The position numbers and the translations under genes are program-made. A stretch of DNA of 64,000 nt from Nageia nagi (lineage: Eukaryota > Pinophyta): assembly GCA_050084985.1 (NCBI GenBank), contig JBITNC010000001.1, positions 23,312,001 to 23,376,000 of the forward strand, read 5' to 3'. This document shows, piece by piece, positions 1 to 12,059 of this stretch. Numbering within the stretch: position 1 is the first letter of the stretch; every line of letters starts with the position of its first letter. The notes beneath the pieces are model-generated. The model saw nothing but the letters and a program-made list of their open reading frames with translations. It searched no databases and was not told the origin of the DNA.

Positions 1-600
1 TGAAATCATTATAAAATCAAGAAATTTTTATTTTTTAGAAAAAAAAATGTATAAAAACCTATATTTTGAAGGTAATTTTATTCAAATTAGTAAGATCTAG
101 CATTAGAAAATTTTGTCCCAACTATAGACAAATATAATTGGAAAATGCATGTGACTTTTCAAGGCTTAAAGTTGCATATTTTTGAAAATTTTATAGAAAA
201 TATCATCATATAAAGCCCTAAATTTACAAAATATTTTTCAACTATTTGGTGATTTCTTTATTGATAAAAACTTATCAAAACCATAGGTCATATTAATAGA
301 ATATTTTTAGAGAGTAATGTAGGCTTATTGCATGCATTTTTATTAAGATTTCTAGAGGTTTTCAATTTTCAATAAAAATATTTTTATTCCAAACACTAGA
401 TTTTGAAAATTATTTTCTTGAATTTGGGAAGGTATGGCATCATAAAACTTCTCCTATGTACATCATAGATATTCATGCTAGTAACTTATTTTTAATTTTG
501 CATGATCTAGAACTACATATTTTGGCATATTTCTTGAAGTTTTTTGGAAACTCTAGATCTACATCATGTAATTGAGAAAATATTGAATAAAAGTGAAAAT
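1..600. other. AT-rich DNA, nothing recognised
   Basis: No reading frame, repeat or retroelement motif that I can recognise. The DNA is very AT-rich with frequent stops in all frames. Confidence 0.6.
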
Positions 601-1263
601 GAAAAAATAGATAATGATGCATTCAAAGTAGAAAATCAAATACATAATTAGAAAGAAGACAACATTGCATTTGAAAATCATCCTAGCATCCATAAAGAAG
701 ATATTAATGAAAATTAGCATTATGAGGATGCATTTAAAAATTTTCCTAGCATTAAAGTAGATATTAATGATAATGAGCAATATGAGGATGTGTTTCAAAA
801 TTTTCCTAGCATTCAAGCAAATATTAATGAGAATGAGCATTATGAAGATGCATTTTAGAATTTATATAACACTCAAGTAGATCTAAATGACAATGAGCAT
901 TATGATATTGCATTTTAAAAACTTCCTATCATTCAAAAAGATCCAATAAATATAAAATTTATGATATATTGCATTCAAAATGTGATACTTCAAGTATATA
1001 TTTTAGATAACCATGATTTATTAATAAGTGTTTTATTAGATGTTAAACATTAAAATAAAAACAATAGTCAATCTTGTGCAATAATTCAACAAACCAATAT
1101 TTTTATTCTAGAAGAAATAACAATTCAAATGGTAGGAAATAAAATCTACATAATTCAATAAAATCCCAAAGAGTTTCAAATTTTTTATTACAACAATCAA
1201 AAGAGACAAGCATTAAGTATGATGATAGTGGTGGTGGTTTCACCCTCCCCTAGTCCATTATAG
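601..1263 (+). pseudogene. Decayed reading frame with 20-codon tandem repeats
   Basis: One frame starting at 601 has only about six stops in 220 codons, well below what such AT-rich DNA should give by chance. Between about 661 and 945 it holds four to five copies of a 60-bp unit in perfect phase. The unit reads roughly YEDAF-x-NFPSI-x-VDIN-x-NEH, acidic and Asn/Ile-rich. Copies at 721 and 781 are stop-free; the neighbours carry TAG or TAA. After the repeats the frame runs on to a TAG at 1261 with two internal stops. The protein is not one I recognise. It could be a spacer region of a retroelement polyprotein or a host repeat protein. The minus-strand open frame across the same stretch is only a shadow of the repeat. 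No promoter or start codon can be assigned. Confidence 0.5.
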
Positions 1264-2560
1264 TTTATCATTTTGTATATCACATATCACAAGTTATGTG
1301 TAATATAGGATTAAATTTGCATATTAGAGTGCACTCATAGGTTGCATATCATCTAGTTCAATCCATTACATATATTTGATTAATATGGAAATCTCCTCAA
1401 GCTATTCAAGCATGTCCTCCTCCCATCCTCATCATTTCTATCAATTTTCATCACGATCATCATTTCTTGTTTTTCTTATCTTCTTATCCTCATTATTTGT
1501 ATCAAAATTTCAATTCATAAACTTTCAAATCTTTGTATATCTCATATTCTCATAAACAAACTCAAAAATAATGGCACCTATGGCATTGAAAAAAAAATAA
1601 CAAATGTTAGGACAAATAGGTTTAAAAATATTTAGTTTCAATTAGGAGCAAGTTCAGAATTAGAAATATTTTAGTTAGGGCATATATTTAGTTTTATTTG
1701 AGGATAGAAAAGAATCAAAATCAGACATAAACATTACAAAGTAGAATGTATAATCCAAAAAGGGAAATTTTAGTATCAAATTATTTAAGAACAATAGCAC
1801 CATTGTTGTTCTAGGCTTGTAGAAAGGTCATTGACATCATAATGAAAGTAAGAAAAATTAGTCAAATTCAAGCTAACCATTACAAAATCATATCAAAAGT
1901 AGAATTTAAAGGTTAAAAATTATATTTAGAAAATTTAGAGGTCATATATCATATCCAACAATCAAAATGTCAAAAATTAAAGATTAGATTATTAGCAAGA
2001 ACAACACCCACACTATTGAAATCCAATATCCATAATACCATTATCATATAAATCACTTCTAAATAGATCATTCTAAAGCACATAGGTAGGTACAAGTACA
2101 ATATAACAAATATCTATATGTTCTAACAATTTTCTAAAGGATCACATTTCAAAATTCTATAAAAATAAGGGTGTTCACATCATGCAAGTACTACAATAAT
2201 GGTATATACATCATTTAAAGTAATTACTATATCAAAAATCATATATATATATATAATTTAGGCTAAATATTCTATCGAAAATCATGTATCCAAAATGATA
2301 TTTTGTATTAAGTTTCATTGCATATATCTTATTAATAAAGTTATGTTTCATACAATATTTCCAAAATCCATAGTACTTTCATGAGGAAAAAAGTCAAATA
2401 CAATTTTATGGGTCATAGATAATTCTATGATATCAATAAAACCTCTAATAGTTTGGGGTAGCCAAAATTGCACCTTATCCATCAAACAAGAAGATGTGAG
2501 CTTCTCATGTGACCCAGGATAAATCTAGGACAACCGAAGGAGACCATCTTCATCCACTTA
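1264..2560. other. AT-rich DNA, nothing recognised
   Basis: No coding signal or repeat family recognised. A short AT dinucleotide run lies near 2240-2260. Confidence 0.55.
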
Positions 2561-2661
2561 CTTGGGTAGATATGCAACCCTATTATGTTTGAGTAAAAAG
2601 CACCCACTAGCTTGGGGTAATAAGCAACCCTATTACTTTGGAGTAAAAAGCATCCATTTTA
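2561..2661 (+). repeat. Two-copy tandem repeat, about 50 bp unit
   Basis: The block beginning CTTGGGTAGATATGCAACCC is followed directly by a second copy beginning CTTGGGGTAATAAGCAACCC. Both copies contain GAGTAAAAAGCA(C/T)CCA. The copies match at roughly four positions in five by eye. A 92-codon open frame starts here but has no recognisable features. Confidence 0.7.
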
Positions 2662-3314
2662 TTAGAGAGATAGGAAAATTTTATGTTATTATGATGTTTA
2701 TATATTTCATCATATCTTTTCTACTACATGTGTGTTATTTAAAAAGATGCAATCTATGCAAATATTATTTTTCCTATTTCATAGATCATCTTCACCAAAT
2801 TTGGAGAGTAGATTCAAATGCATCCTCAATCTCCAATTAAAATATGTAATTTTGACTTGGTTTCCCAATGGAAGATTCCTTGGAGAAACCAAAACCAAAA
2901 ACAGGTAGCAACATACAATACTCAAGCATAGGAATATTTCAGGGAAGTACTCTTTAATATTTAAAATGTTTTATACTTCTTCATGCTTCTTTGAATTATG
3001 CAATTTCAAATGCTTTTCATCCCATATCCAAAGAGGAGAAAAAGTAAATGTTTAAAAATTATTTATTATTAATTAATAAATCATATTTAGACATATCAAA
3101 ATAATAAGTAATAATATTACATAAATCAAGGCCAATATGTTATCAAAGTATTAAATTATGTGCTAAGTTCAATATTATATCATTAATCATGATTATATTT
3201 AGAAATGTATTGATATTACAATGATTACATTATATTTTTATATGTCATCCTTCACTCCTTTTATGTCATTTATTAAAGGAGGAGTTCATGTTGACACTCC
3301 TATTGGATCTCTCT

Positions 3315-3336
3315 GATATATGGTTGTCCATATATC
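3315..3336. repeat. Perfect 9-bp inverted repeat
   Basis: GATATATGG, a four-base loop, then CCATATATC. It could form a short hairpin. No function is implied by the surroundings. Confidence 0.6.
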
Positions 3337-4117
3337 ATACTATAATAATTGTATCTCTTGATACCACCTATCTAAGAATCTATCATGTTTTGAGCTTATA
3401 TTACATGTTAAATTATCATCATTATTCCTAATACTACTAAAATCATGGCATGCATGATGTTGGAGGACTAAAATAATGATGTCCACACCATTCTACTTTG
3501 AGATCCAGAGTTACACATTTGAACAATATCAAGTATAGATCTAGGTCATTGAATATACTTATGAGCTTTATCCCATATCTGATCCAATCCTTCATACATA
3601 GGCACATATCTTGAGGATTATTTTACCTTTTTATCAGGTGTACACTTTCTTATAATTATTCAAGTAGCCTTAATCAGTGTCTTGCACCTTAGAAGCTCTA
3701 TATTTACTATATTTTTTATTGTAAATTATCATTTATAGACTACAATTACACTCTCCTCACCTCAAAATTCAAAACTACTTAACTATAGAAATTAGTTATA
3801 ATTTTGATGTGTAAATGACACTTTCTTCATCTATTTATAGCATGCCAAAAATGAAGAAAATAATCCCCATAAAATATAATCAAAGGAGGAATTTGTAGGA
3901 AGTGGAGAGTTCAAAGGGAAAGGATTTTAGTGGAAAATAATTTTGCTATTTTTCTATTTCAGTCCTTTCCATTTCAACATTAATATTTTCATATGATATG
4001 CTATGATGATTATGCTTTTAGATAAAATACCTTAACAAATCCATGTATGAATGTTTGATTATTTTATACATTCTTTAATGCATTGTGTAAAAACTTCTCC
4101 TTCTCTTCATGTAAATA

Positions 4118-4180
4118 TTTGATGACAATTGATTGAAGATAAATGACATATCTATATTTGATTACAATTGAAGATAAATT
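4118..4180 (+). repeat. Short imperfect direct repeat
   Basis: Two copies of a segment reading approximately TTTGAT-ACAATTG-AAGATAAAT lie within about 65 bp. This is local duplication in AT-rich DNA. Confidence 0.4.
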
Positions 4181-6673
4181 ACCATGAGATATCATCCCTA
4201 ACCCTCATGTGTGAAGTTGATTATTCTATTATTGTTTGCATTTTTAGATTACATTTATTCTATGCAATTGAAATCAAATATTAAAGAAATAAAATAGATG
4301 GTCATAAGAACTCACCTAAATCCTTTATTGTTGAAGGTGATGGTATGTTGTTACATTTTGTTTCATAATAATACAATTCTATTAGTCAACCACCAAATTT
4401 ATAATCTCACATCAATATTAATATCACTCCCTTGTGACTTTATTAGGTGAGTAATGAAGTATAAATTGTATCTACGTTTTACATATTGTAATCAATTTGC
4501 ATGTCTTCCCTACATTTCTATATTTTGAATACATATGCTGGGATAGTCACAAGCATAGCATTTAATAGAAATATTCTCTAAAAGATTCTTTGATGTATGT
4601 GTAAACCCCATTACAAATCTTTGTGCATGTTTTATGAATTGATCATATGGAATATTGTCACTAGATACTACATCTCCCATTTCAAAGAAGAAATCCTCTC
4701 AACATTACACTCATCATATACAATCAAAATTAAATATATAATAGAGATAGAAATAGATGGTTGTAGTACCACCACCATCTCCTACACTTTCAAAATACAT
4801 GGTATTTTATTTTTGTGAGTCATACAATCTCATTTTTACTCTACCCAAGTGATATAAATATCACTCTTACACAACTCTATCAAGATGGAAAACTGGAGCA
4901 TATACAAATATAGATACATACTACTCTTCATGTTTTTTAGCATGAATAGACCTACATCATAAGGATTATCCTCCTCACCTTACTTCATTCTATGCAAAAG
5001 AAAGTATGCATAACAAATGAAATTATTAAGTGTATAAATATACACTATGGTTTGATTTTCTTACAAATGAAATTGTCACCTAAGATTAACTATTTTTATT
5101 TGGATAAATATAGGAATATACATACTAAATCCATGATTCCCTTCTATTACAATTTAATTTATATTTGAGAAAACTATTTATAGCTATATAAATGTACATA
5201 TAAATACTGACAATGGTGTGACTTTATTTTAATAAATATATGTATATTAGAAAATCATATAAATGATTAATTAAATATTACAAGAGTAAAATGTAGTCTT
5301 TAAAAGAATAGAAATTAGTGTATTGAGTTTTCAAATATATTATTTTATTCTCAAAAATTATATAATTATCATGTGTATAATTTAATAATTATGATGTAAT
5401 ATGTTATAAAGAATATATGATGACTATCATGTATAGATTGTAAGTTACAACGAGTTGAAAATTGGTGTTTTAGATAATAAAATTCATATATATATAAAGA
5501 AAATAATTAATTAAGTGTATGGAATAATAAATTAGTATACATCATGATCAAGGAAAAGGGGTAGTCATTAAGTTGACTATGATTTCCTTAAGATCTAAGT
5601 ATAAAGTAAATATTTATTTATACATTGTTAGGGTATAAAACAATGTATGGTTTGAATCATTTAAGATTTAGAATGCATTACATAAAAATAATTATTTTGA
5701 TCCAAAATTTATACCCATTTCAAGTACTAAGACAATAATCCTAGAGTTTACCATTTGGAAAGAAAGAACTTAATGGTGATATACAAGAAAGAGCAAGGAT
5801 ATTATGAAGATCATAAAATAAGAAACATCATTTATATATTATGTATTCATGTAATAATATATTATGAAAAATCCTTCAAAGAAAGGAATGTATGTAAATC
5901 AATTTTTGTAGGTATTTCTTTATATAATTTTATAGAAAAATGAATGTAATTAGTTCTTGAGGAACAATTGTAAATCGTTCTTAAATTTCCTTATAATCAT
6001 AGGTTAATAGAGTGTACTATCGATCTAAACAAGGACAAATGATGAATTATTATTGAAATCATTCAAGAGAAATAAAATGAAGAACTTTGTGAAACAAGTC
6101 AAGAAAATATCTTTAAAATAATAGAATTTTATTAAGACACTAGACTTTCAACAAAGTATGGTTCAATTTTAAAATGACTTAAATATGATAAATAAGTATT
6201 ATTACTTAATCTATTATAATTTAAATAAAATAAAGGAATAGTAAACTAATTAGGAATTTCAATTATTTTAAATGAACCATAGTTTTAATACCTAAAAAAA
6301 TATGGCATAATATTGTTGACTTAATACATCATGCATAAGGTATTATCTTTAACTCATTTGGAAAAGACACCAATACTAGGTAGCTAGTATGTACAATTAC
6401 CTTACAATGAAAATGAATTTATTATAGATACTTTAAGAAAAGATAAATATATCAAAGTCTACATTATACCAAAAGGAGGAGAGAAGTGGTTATTTCCAAT
6501 AGCAACCCCTTGCCCTTCCTTAATTGAAATGCTAGTGACTAATGTTGGAAGCATGCTCAAGTACTTCTTACTCTCATGATGTTCAATATAAAGTTTAGAT
6601 TTGAAAGTATAAGTTGAATGTAGCACTAAATTATTTTGAATCAAAATTATTATATGAAAATATTATAACCTAT

Positions 6674-7066
6674 GTGTTAGGATACCATATCCTAATATTT
6701 ACTTATTTTTTATTTTAAATACGTTATTTATCAATACTAACTTATAAGGTGGACCATCACACTTTTGTTGGGTAAATCATCATTTTGTAATGAACCACCA
6801 ATTAAGGTTAGAGTAGCATGACTATAAATGTGTGTAAGAGGGGAAGAGAGATCATCTATATTATCTTTTGAGTTATAAGGAAGAAGTCTCACTTAAAGAA
6901 ACCTTCAATTCATATTGCTATCAATAATATTACTCCATTTATGTTTATTATTGTTCTGATCACATTACTTGGATTATATGTTATGTTACATTTTTAATCC
7001 CTTATTATTCCATGGTTTATTATTATTTTGGATAAAATACCAATTTAAATCTTCTCAGTTCCTAAA
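6674..7066 (+). repeat. Candidate 5' LTR of gypsy-B
   Basis: It begins TGTTAGGATACC with a short palindrome (TTAGGATA-cca-TATCCTAA) and contains a TATA-like CTATAAATGTG near 6830. It ends just before a tRNA-iMet-type primer-binding site. The 3' end is uncertain by some bases and no second copy is in the window, so the boundaries rest on position alone. Confidence 0.5.
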
Positions 7067-7069
7067 ATC

Positions 7070-7082
7070 TAGTATCAAAGCC
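7070..7082 (+). other. Degenerate primer-binding site of gypsy-B
   Basis: TAGTATCAAAGCC resembles TGGTATCAGAGCC, the complement of the 3' end of plant initiator-methionine tRNA, with two mismatches. It lies between an LTR-like stretch and a gag leader. Confidence 0.6.
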
Positions 7083-7740
7083 TCAATTTTGGCTACCTAT
7101 GGAAAATTTGAAGAGTGAAGATTCATTTTGGTGAAGTCAATCAAGTTGAAGCCCTCAATTTTATCCATTTTTCAAATAAAACTCAACCAAAAAAAAAATA
7201 GATTTGAAGAAAGATTCATTTTTGTAAAGTTGGATTGAGTTGAAGACCTATAATTTAACTATTTTTCAATTGAAACTCTACCAAATGTTTTCTATAAATC
7301 TATGTCAAATTTTGAAACCTTATTGTGATACCCCTTTTTGAGTTGACCCTTTCTATATTATGGGTTGTATTTTTTGTCTAATTTTTTACTATGTATCAAG
7401 TTTTTAATTATGCTTTATCTACTAGTTTTTTGTGAAACCCTTAAAATTTTGGAACCATTTATTTTAGCATATGAAATAACAACTTCTAAAATAGGTAAAA
7501 ACTTCAAAGGGCTATGTCTCCCAAACCTATGAAGAATTAGCAAAATTTGATAATGATATTTCATTACCTTTGGCAATAATTTTTTAGAAAAAAAAAATGC
7601 TTGGAACTCCAAAACTTATCAATTTGAGACTTATACCATTATCCTTAATTTTTTATGTTGATATTTTTTATATATAATACCCATACACTTTTTTAGTTTC
7701 TAAAAAGTAGAAATTTTAAAAAATAATAGTTTTTATAAAT
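7083..7740 (+). other. gypsy-B leader with an internal direct repeat
   Basis: Untranslated leader between primer-binding site and gag. Two imperfect copies of a block of about 75 bp (about 7115-7190 and 7205-7275) share GAAGATTCATTTT, GAGTTGAAG and ATTTTTCAA. A 65-codon minus-strand open frame here has no recognised features. Confidence 0.5.
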
Positions 7741-8401
7741 AGTAAGATGGTTGATGGAAGAATATCTCAATACTTTGATCGATTATCCATAAGAGTTGAC
7801 CATATTAATAAATTGGTTGATGAATTTGACCTCTAAACTACCTTTTCCACCATGCAACAAACACTAGAAGCTATGGATTCCAAATATAGCACTTTGAGTA
7901 GGAACATAGAACTTGTTTAATAAGCAATAATTGGAGGCTCACCAATAAGTTCAAGTTCTCAACCATTAATAGAAAAAGAATGTCAAAAACCTTAAGGGCC
8001 TTACTATACCTTCATTTTTAAGGATAATCAAGTTATATATTCCCGAAATTTGATGGTGAATATCTCACTAGTTTGATTTATCATGCAAAATAATACTTCT
8101 CCTTGAACTATATTCTAGTGCATAAGGTAAATATTGCCTCATTCCATATCAAAAAATGAAGTTATTCAATGGTATCAATCCTTTTAGATTATAAATAAAA
8201 TCCCTTATTGGGGTAAATTCACCAAAAATATATTTATTTGATTTTACCCAAGATATTTTGAAGATGTTATGGGAGCTTTGATAAAACTCTACCAAATAAC
8301 AACGGTAAAAGAATGTCATACTCAAATTTGAGAATCTCCCCAATTGCATAGAAGGATGAAGGATTATATGAATATTTTTTTAGAAGTTATTTCATTAGTG
8401 T
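7741..8401 (+). pseudogene. gag: gypsy-B gag, 5' part
   Basis: Decayed start of the gag gene, the structural protein of the virus-like particle. The frame opens with ATGGTTGATGGAAG and shows a coiled-coil-like N-terminus. The plant retrotransposon gag core follows: a KVNIASFH motif near 8128, a QWYQ motif, an EDVMGALIKL stretch and a KECHTQFENLPNCIEG-like stretch near 8310-8350, spread over three frames with several stops. It ends abruptly at 8401, where the LTR of the Tat-like element begins. The missing C-terminal half is at 43788 onward. Identification rests on known gag family order. Confidence 0.75.
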
Positions 8402-9277
8402 TCTTATACTCAAAAAGTAACCTTTTTGTTAAACAAGACAAAAAATATTACAACCAACATTTTCTTTATTATTTTTTGAATAGAATTCAATAATACAATT
8501 ATGAATCTCTTTTGATTTGTTGCCTTATGATAGGGTTTTTTACAAAATGATATTTTGGCCTTTGTGTTCATTTATAGATTCATTGGCAACCTAATTAAGT
8601 TGGTAAACAATTTTACAATAGTATCTACAAGCTCTAAAAATTATCTTCTAGAACTTGATATAAATCTAGATTTCTCTTCTTTAACTTTCATATGAATATT
8701 GCTAATCAACTCCATTGCTCAACACTATGGATCCTACACACATGTGAATAGAAAAGACATCAAACATACCTTATCATATCATGAAAATAAATATAATATT
8801 GAATATAAACAAGTATGTAAAAGTATGAAATAGTAAAGCACTCAATTCACTAAGTCTAGATGTGTTCTGGCAAAGTAACTTTTTAAAACTATGTCCCTTG
8901 CTTCAATATTGAAGATTTATTTATAGATTTCAAAAATAGGTAGAGTTTCCAATTTTGAGAGAAAAATATGAATAGAAAAGCCTATCTATCTTTGTCATGA
9001 TAGTGATTTGAAGCATGGGTGTCTAGGATGGATGATGAGTCATATTTCATCCCTTGCTTTCTTCCTAAGATGCTTTAAGAGTTGCTATTTTTGTTTTGCT
9101 TTAGCCAATTACATAGTCGATGGCATCTAGGTATCGAATGTCGATATCTAACCTAAGTCATCAATAATTGAAGTTGAGTGTTGGTGATGGGAATACTATA
9201 GTAAACTTTTATAATAATGTTTTAATTTTCCATCCTTCTTTCGTATATTGAAAGAAGGCCATTTTTGGTTGTCTACA
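8402..9277 (-). repeat. 3' LTR of the Tat-like element
   Basis: Homologous along its length to 43040-43787, same orientation. Shared landmarks include TATACTCAAAAAG/CATACTCAAAAAG at the left edge, CCAACATTTTCTTTATTATT, CACACATGTGAATAGAAAA and GACTATAGTAAAC/TACTATAGTAAAC. It is about 130 bp longer than the other copy because of extra sequence near 8885-9010. On the minus strand it starts TGTAGACAACC. Its other end lacks the usual CA. A hairpin with arms CCTTCTTTC and GAAAGAAGG (9234-9258) lies close to the TG end and is largely kept in the other LTR. Confidence 0.85.
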
Positions 9278-10409
9278 TTTTGCCCTTTTTTGAATTATCC
9301 ACAAATTGTAAGTGGAAGATAATTCAAAAAATTACCTTTTTAAAGGTGGGTACATTCAAGTTTGTTAACTTGTATTTTTTAATTTATTCAATGCTTTGGA
9401 TTAACCTATTCTCTATGAATAAGGCAAATTTGATTGATTAAATTATAATTAAATCCATTTTTTGATCTTTTGCATTTGAAGCATTTTGAAAGTAGTGTGG
9501 TTGTATTATCAAAACAAAACTTGTGTTTATCACTATATTGTGTTTTATTTATGGTAGTTGCATGATGAGTTACTTTTTCATCTTTGCATGTCGAAGCTAG
9601 CATATGATAGGGAAGCATACTTTATGAATACAATTATCTTGATTGTTCTACTTTTCATCCTAGCAATAGGGCTACTGATGATCTTGAGAAAAATTTCATA
9701 CATTGTACTTAATCATATTCAATATTTTCTTTATTTTGCTTATCAAAATAAGAATCATTTTTCAAATTTGGAATTACTCATAAGCTTTGGTTTTTTCAAA
9801 GCATTCAATGTTGGTCAAATCAATAAGTAAGAGACTTGTTCATTTTGTCTTTGACATATGTTTTCAATTTTTTTGATTTTTTGAATATATATAAGGTGTA
9901 AGATGGTAGTTTTCTTGATGTTATCTCATAAGGGATACAATATGAGACTTTTATGAAATACTTTTTATGTGTTTTTATGTACATATATTTATATATGCAC
10001 ACATTTTCCATCTAGATTCTTAAAAAAATACTAGGAGGGCTTAAATATTTTTTGTTACTTTTTGATACTTGTATTATCTTTTAAATAGTATTTTTTATTA
10101 CCTTAGTTTTAATATAGACCTAAGTTAAACCTAAACTAGAAGGAGGACTTGTATTGCCTTTAAAAAAGGGTATTCTATTCAAGTTCCTTGACTTGTATTG
10201 ACACCTAAGTCAATGTTTGAAATTGACCTAATCTCTGTGAATAAGTCAAATTTAATTGGTCAAATAATCATCACTTATGTTCTAATAACTTTTTCACTTT
10301 ATTCATTTTACCAACCATTATGATGTATATCAAAACAAGGCTCATGTCTATCTCAATATTGTATGTTGTTTGTGGCAATTACGTGATGTGCTTTTGTGTC
10401 ATCTTTGTA
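9278..10409. other. Tat-like element 3' region with a degraded direct repeat
   Basis: Non-coding flank between the 3' LTR and nested gypsy-A. A block of about 260 bp at 9340-9600 recurs at 10163-10409; shared landmarks are CTTGTATT, AACCTATTCTCT/GACCTAATCTCT, ATCAAAACAA and CATCTTTG(C/T)ATGT. An inverted repeat, TTTTTTGAATTATC against GATAATTCAAAAAA, spans about 9285-9335. Short open frames (9406-9618, 9558-9830, 9820-10011) look accidental. Confidence 0.5.
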
Positions 10410-10500
10410 TGTGATCCGAATTGGATCATATGCCAATTTATCTTTTGAGGAGCAATAATCATACCATGATGAATGTTAATTTTAAAAGGAGTTTTTTTTT
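10410..10500 (+). repeat. Remnant of the gypsy-A 5' LTR
   Basis: The first 30 or so bases match the 3' LTR start at 14882 (TGTGATC-x-AATTGGAT-x-ATATG). The match then fades and gag begins by 10525, so most of the LTR has been lost. Confidence 0.6.
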
Positions 10501-10524
10501 AAAATCAAGAATCATTTAGCTCAT

Positions 10525-11345
10525 TTGGCTAAGTTGTTGGCTACTGGAGCAAATGCAAATGTCAATCAAAGATATCATGATGTAGTTGGGAGACCTAATT
10601 CATCATCTTCATCACATCAAGTTCCATTTAAGGTGGATTCCAAAGTGGACATTCTTACTTTTAGAGGAGAGATTGATATAGAAAAGGTGAACAATTGGTT
10701 TAAATAATTGGAGGTTTATTTCCAAGTTCATGGTGTTGTAAATGATGTTGATAAAATCTCTTTTGATAGATTAAAGATGAGTGGACATGCTTTATTTTGG
10801 TGGAAAAGCCATATAGAAACTCTTAATCATGAACACTTATTAGAATATCTTCTTGGAATGAATTTGAGTTGTGAAGAGACCAATTCTATCCATTAGGACA
10901 TCATAATAAACAATTGATGAAATGGTAATTCTTTAGATAATAAAAAGGGCAAAATGTTTGAGAATACATTATGAAATTTAAGAAACAAGCTACTTTTCTT
11001 GGGATTTCACTAAAAGATCCTCAAACTTTAATGAAGTACATTGGAGGTTTACATAGTCATTTGCAAAAGACTATGATGTTATTTAATCCTACTACTCTTG
11101 ATCAAGTGTGTGTTCAATCACAATACTTAGAGGAGGATGGTAAATCAAGGAGATAATAAGATGAATTCAATAAGTCTTCTAATTCAAAGGGAGGACAAGA
11201 GAAAGATAAATGTAAAGGTAAGCAAGAAACTAAGACCACTAATATTTCAAAGAAAGAAGGTGATGGTAGGTATTGTAGTCATTGTGATAAAGATGGTCAT
11301 GTTGATGATAAATGTTGGAAATTACATATAAAATTACATCCATAT
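10525..11345 (+). pseudogene. gag: gypsy-A gag with CCHC zinc knuckle
   Basis: Structural gag polyprotein of the retrotransposon particle. Recognisable parts in order: a TFRGEIDIEKVNNWFK stretch ending at a TAA (10705), LEVYFQVHGV, the core FWWKSHIETL near 10795, then KKQATFLGISLKDPQTLMKY and GGLHSHLQKTMMLF (10972-11090), and a VCVQSQYLE stretch. A CCHC knuckle, CSHCDKDGHVDDKC, lies at about 11275-11316 in another frame (spacing C-2-C-4-H-4-C, all four ligands present). At least two frameshifts and two stops break it. The true N-terminus is missing. These motifs match the common plant retrotransposon gag family closely. Confidence 0.88.
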
Positions 11346-11459
11346 AGGCATAAGTATAAGGAGAAAACTAATTCTATGGTTCTTAGAAGTGATGATATTG
11401 AGGATAGTTCAGATGTTAATGAGAGAGTAAATTTTTTATCCATACAAAAGGTTGAGGAA

Positions 11460-11924
11460 CCTCGAGACATTAAATACTAAAGGATTCAATTATTCCACCT
11501 CAAAATCCAAATTAAGAAAACCAAAGTAGATTGCATTATTTATTCAAGTTCTTAAGCAAATTTGATTTCAAAGAATATAGTGAGTAATTTGAGATTGGAA
11601 ACTTTCAACCATCCAAATCCATATCCTTTGGGTTGGGTGCATTGCAATGCTAGTTTGCAAGTCACTAAGTAATGTAAGTTGAAATTTGCTATTTGTACAA
11701 AGTACATTGATGAAGTTGTGGTTGATGTTTTTTCTTTAATAATTTGTGGTGTTATTCTTGGTAACCCTTATATGTGGGATAGATATGGTATTTATTATAG
11801 AATATTGAACAAATTACGATTGGTGAACGATGGAAAGATGTTTCTAGCAAGTGCACATAAAAGTAGGAAAAAGCTACCTTTGGTCATTTCCAATCAAGTA
11901 AAACATATTGTAAATTCTTTTTAA
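11460..11924 (+). pseudogene. pol: gypsy-A aspartic protease
   Basis: Retropepsin-like domain that would cleave the gag-pol polyprotein. The active-site region near 11530 reads IIYSSS where the family has a D-S/T-G-S core, so the catalytic Asp appears to have become Tyr. Downstream motifs are well kept: NLISKNIV, PYPLGWVHCNA, KLKFAICTKYIDEVV and CGVILGNPYMWDR (11679-11800), the typical second half of this protease family. A stop interrupts it before 11679. It joins gag upstream and the reverse transcriptase linker downstream. Confidence 0.8.
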
Positions 11925-12059
11925 AAGTTTTTTCTAATTTTGGTGAAAATAAGAGCCTTAGGTGAGGTGAATCTCACACTATTAGTAGCATGCAATACTA
12001 ACTGTACGCCATCAATGGCATGTAAAAGAGAGGAATAGATGCTTCATTTCCCAATAGAG

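Larger units (their letters stand above)
2662..6673. other. AT-rich intergenic DNA, no gene recognised
   Basis: About 4 kb with no retroelement domain on either strand. Small local structures are listed separately. Short open frames (for example 4597-4818, 5755-5943, 6459-6644 minus) have no homology that I recognise and are not called. Confidence 0.55.

Noticed and set aside
559-840. 93-codon minus-strand open frame
   Set aside because: It is the antisense shadow of the 60-bp tandem repeat; the plus frame is better supported by repeat phase.
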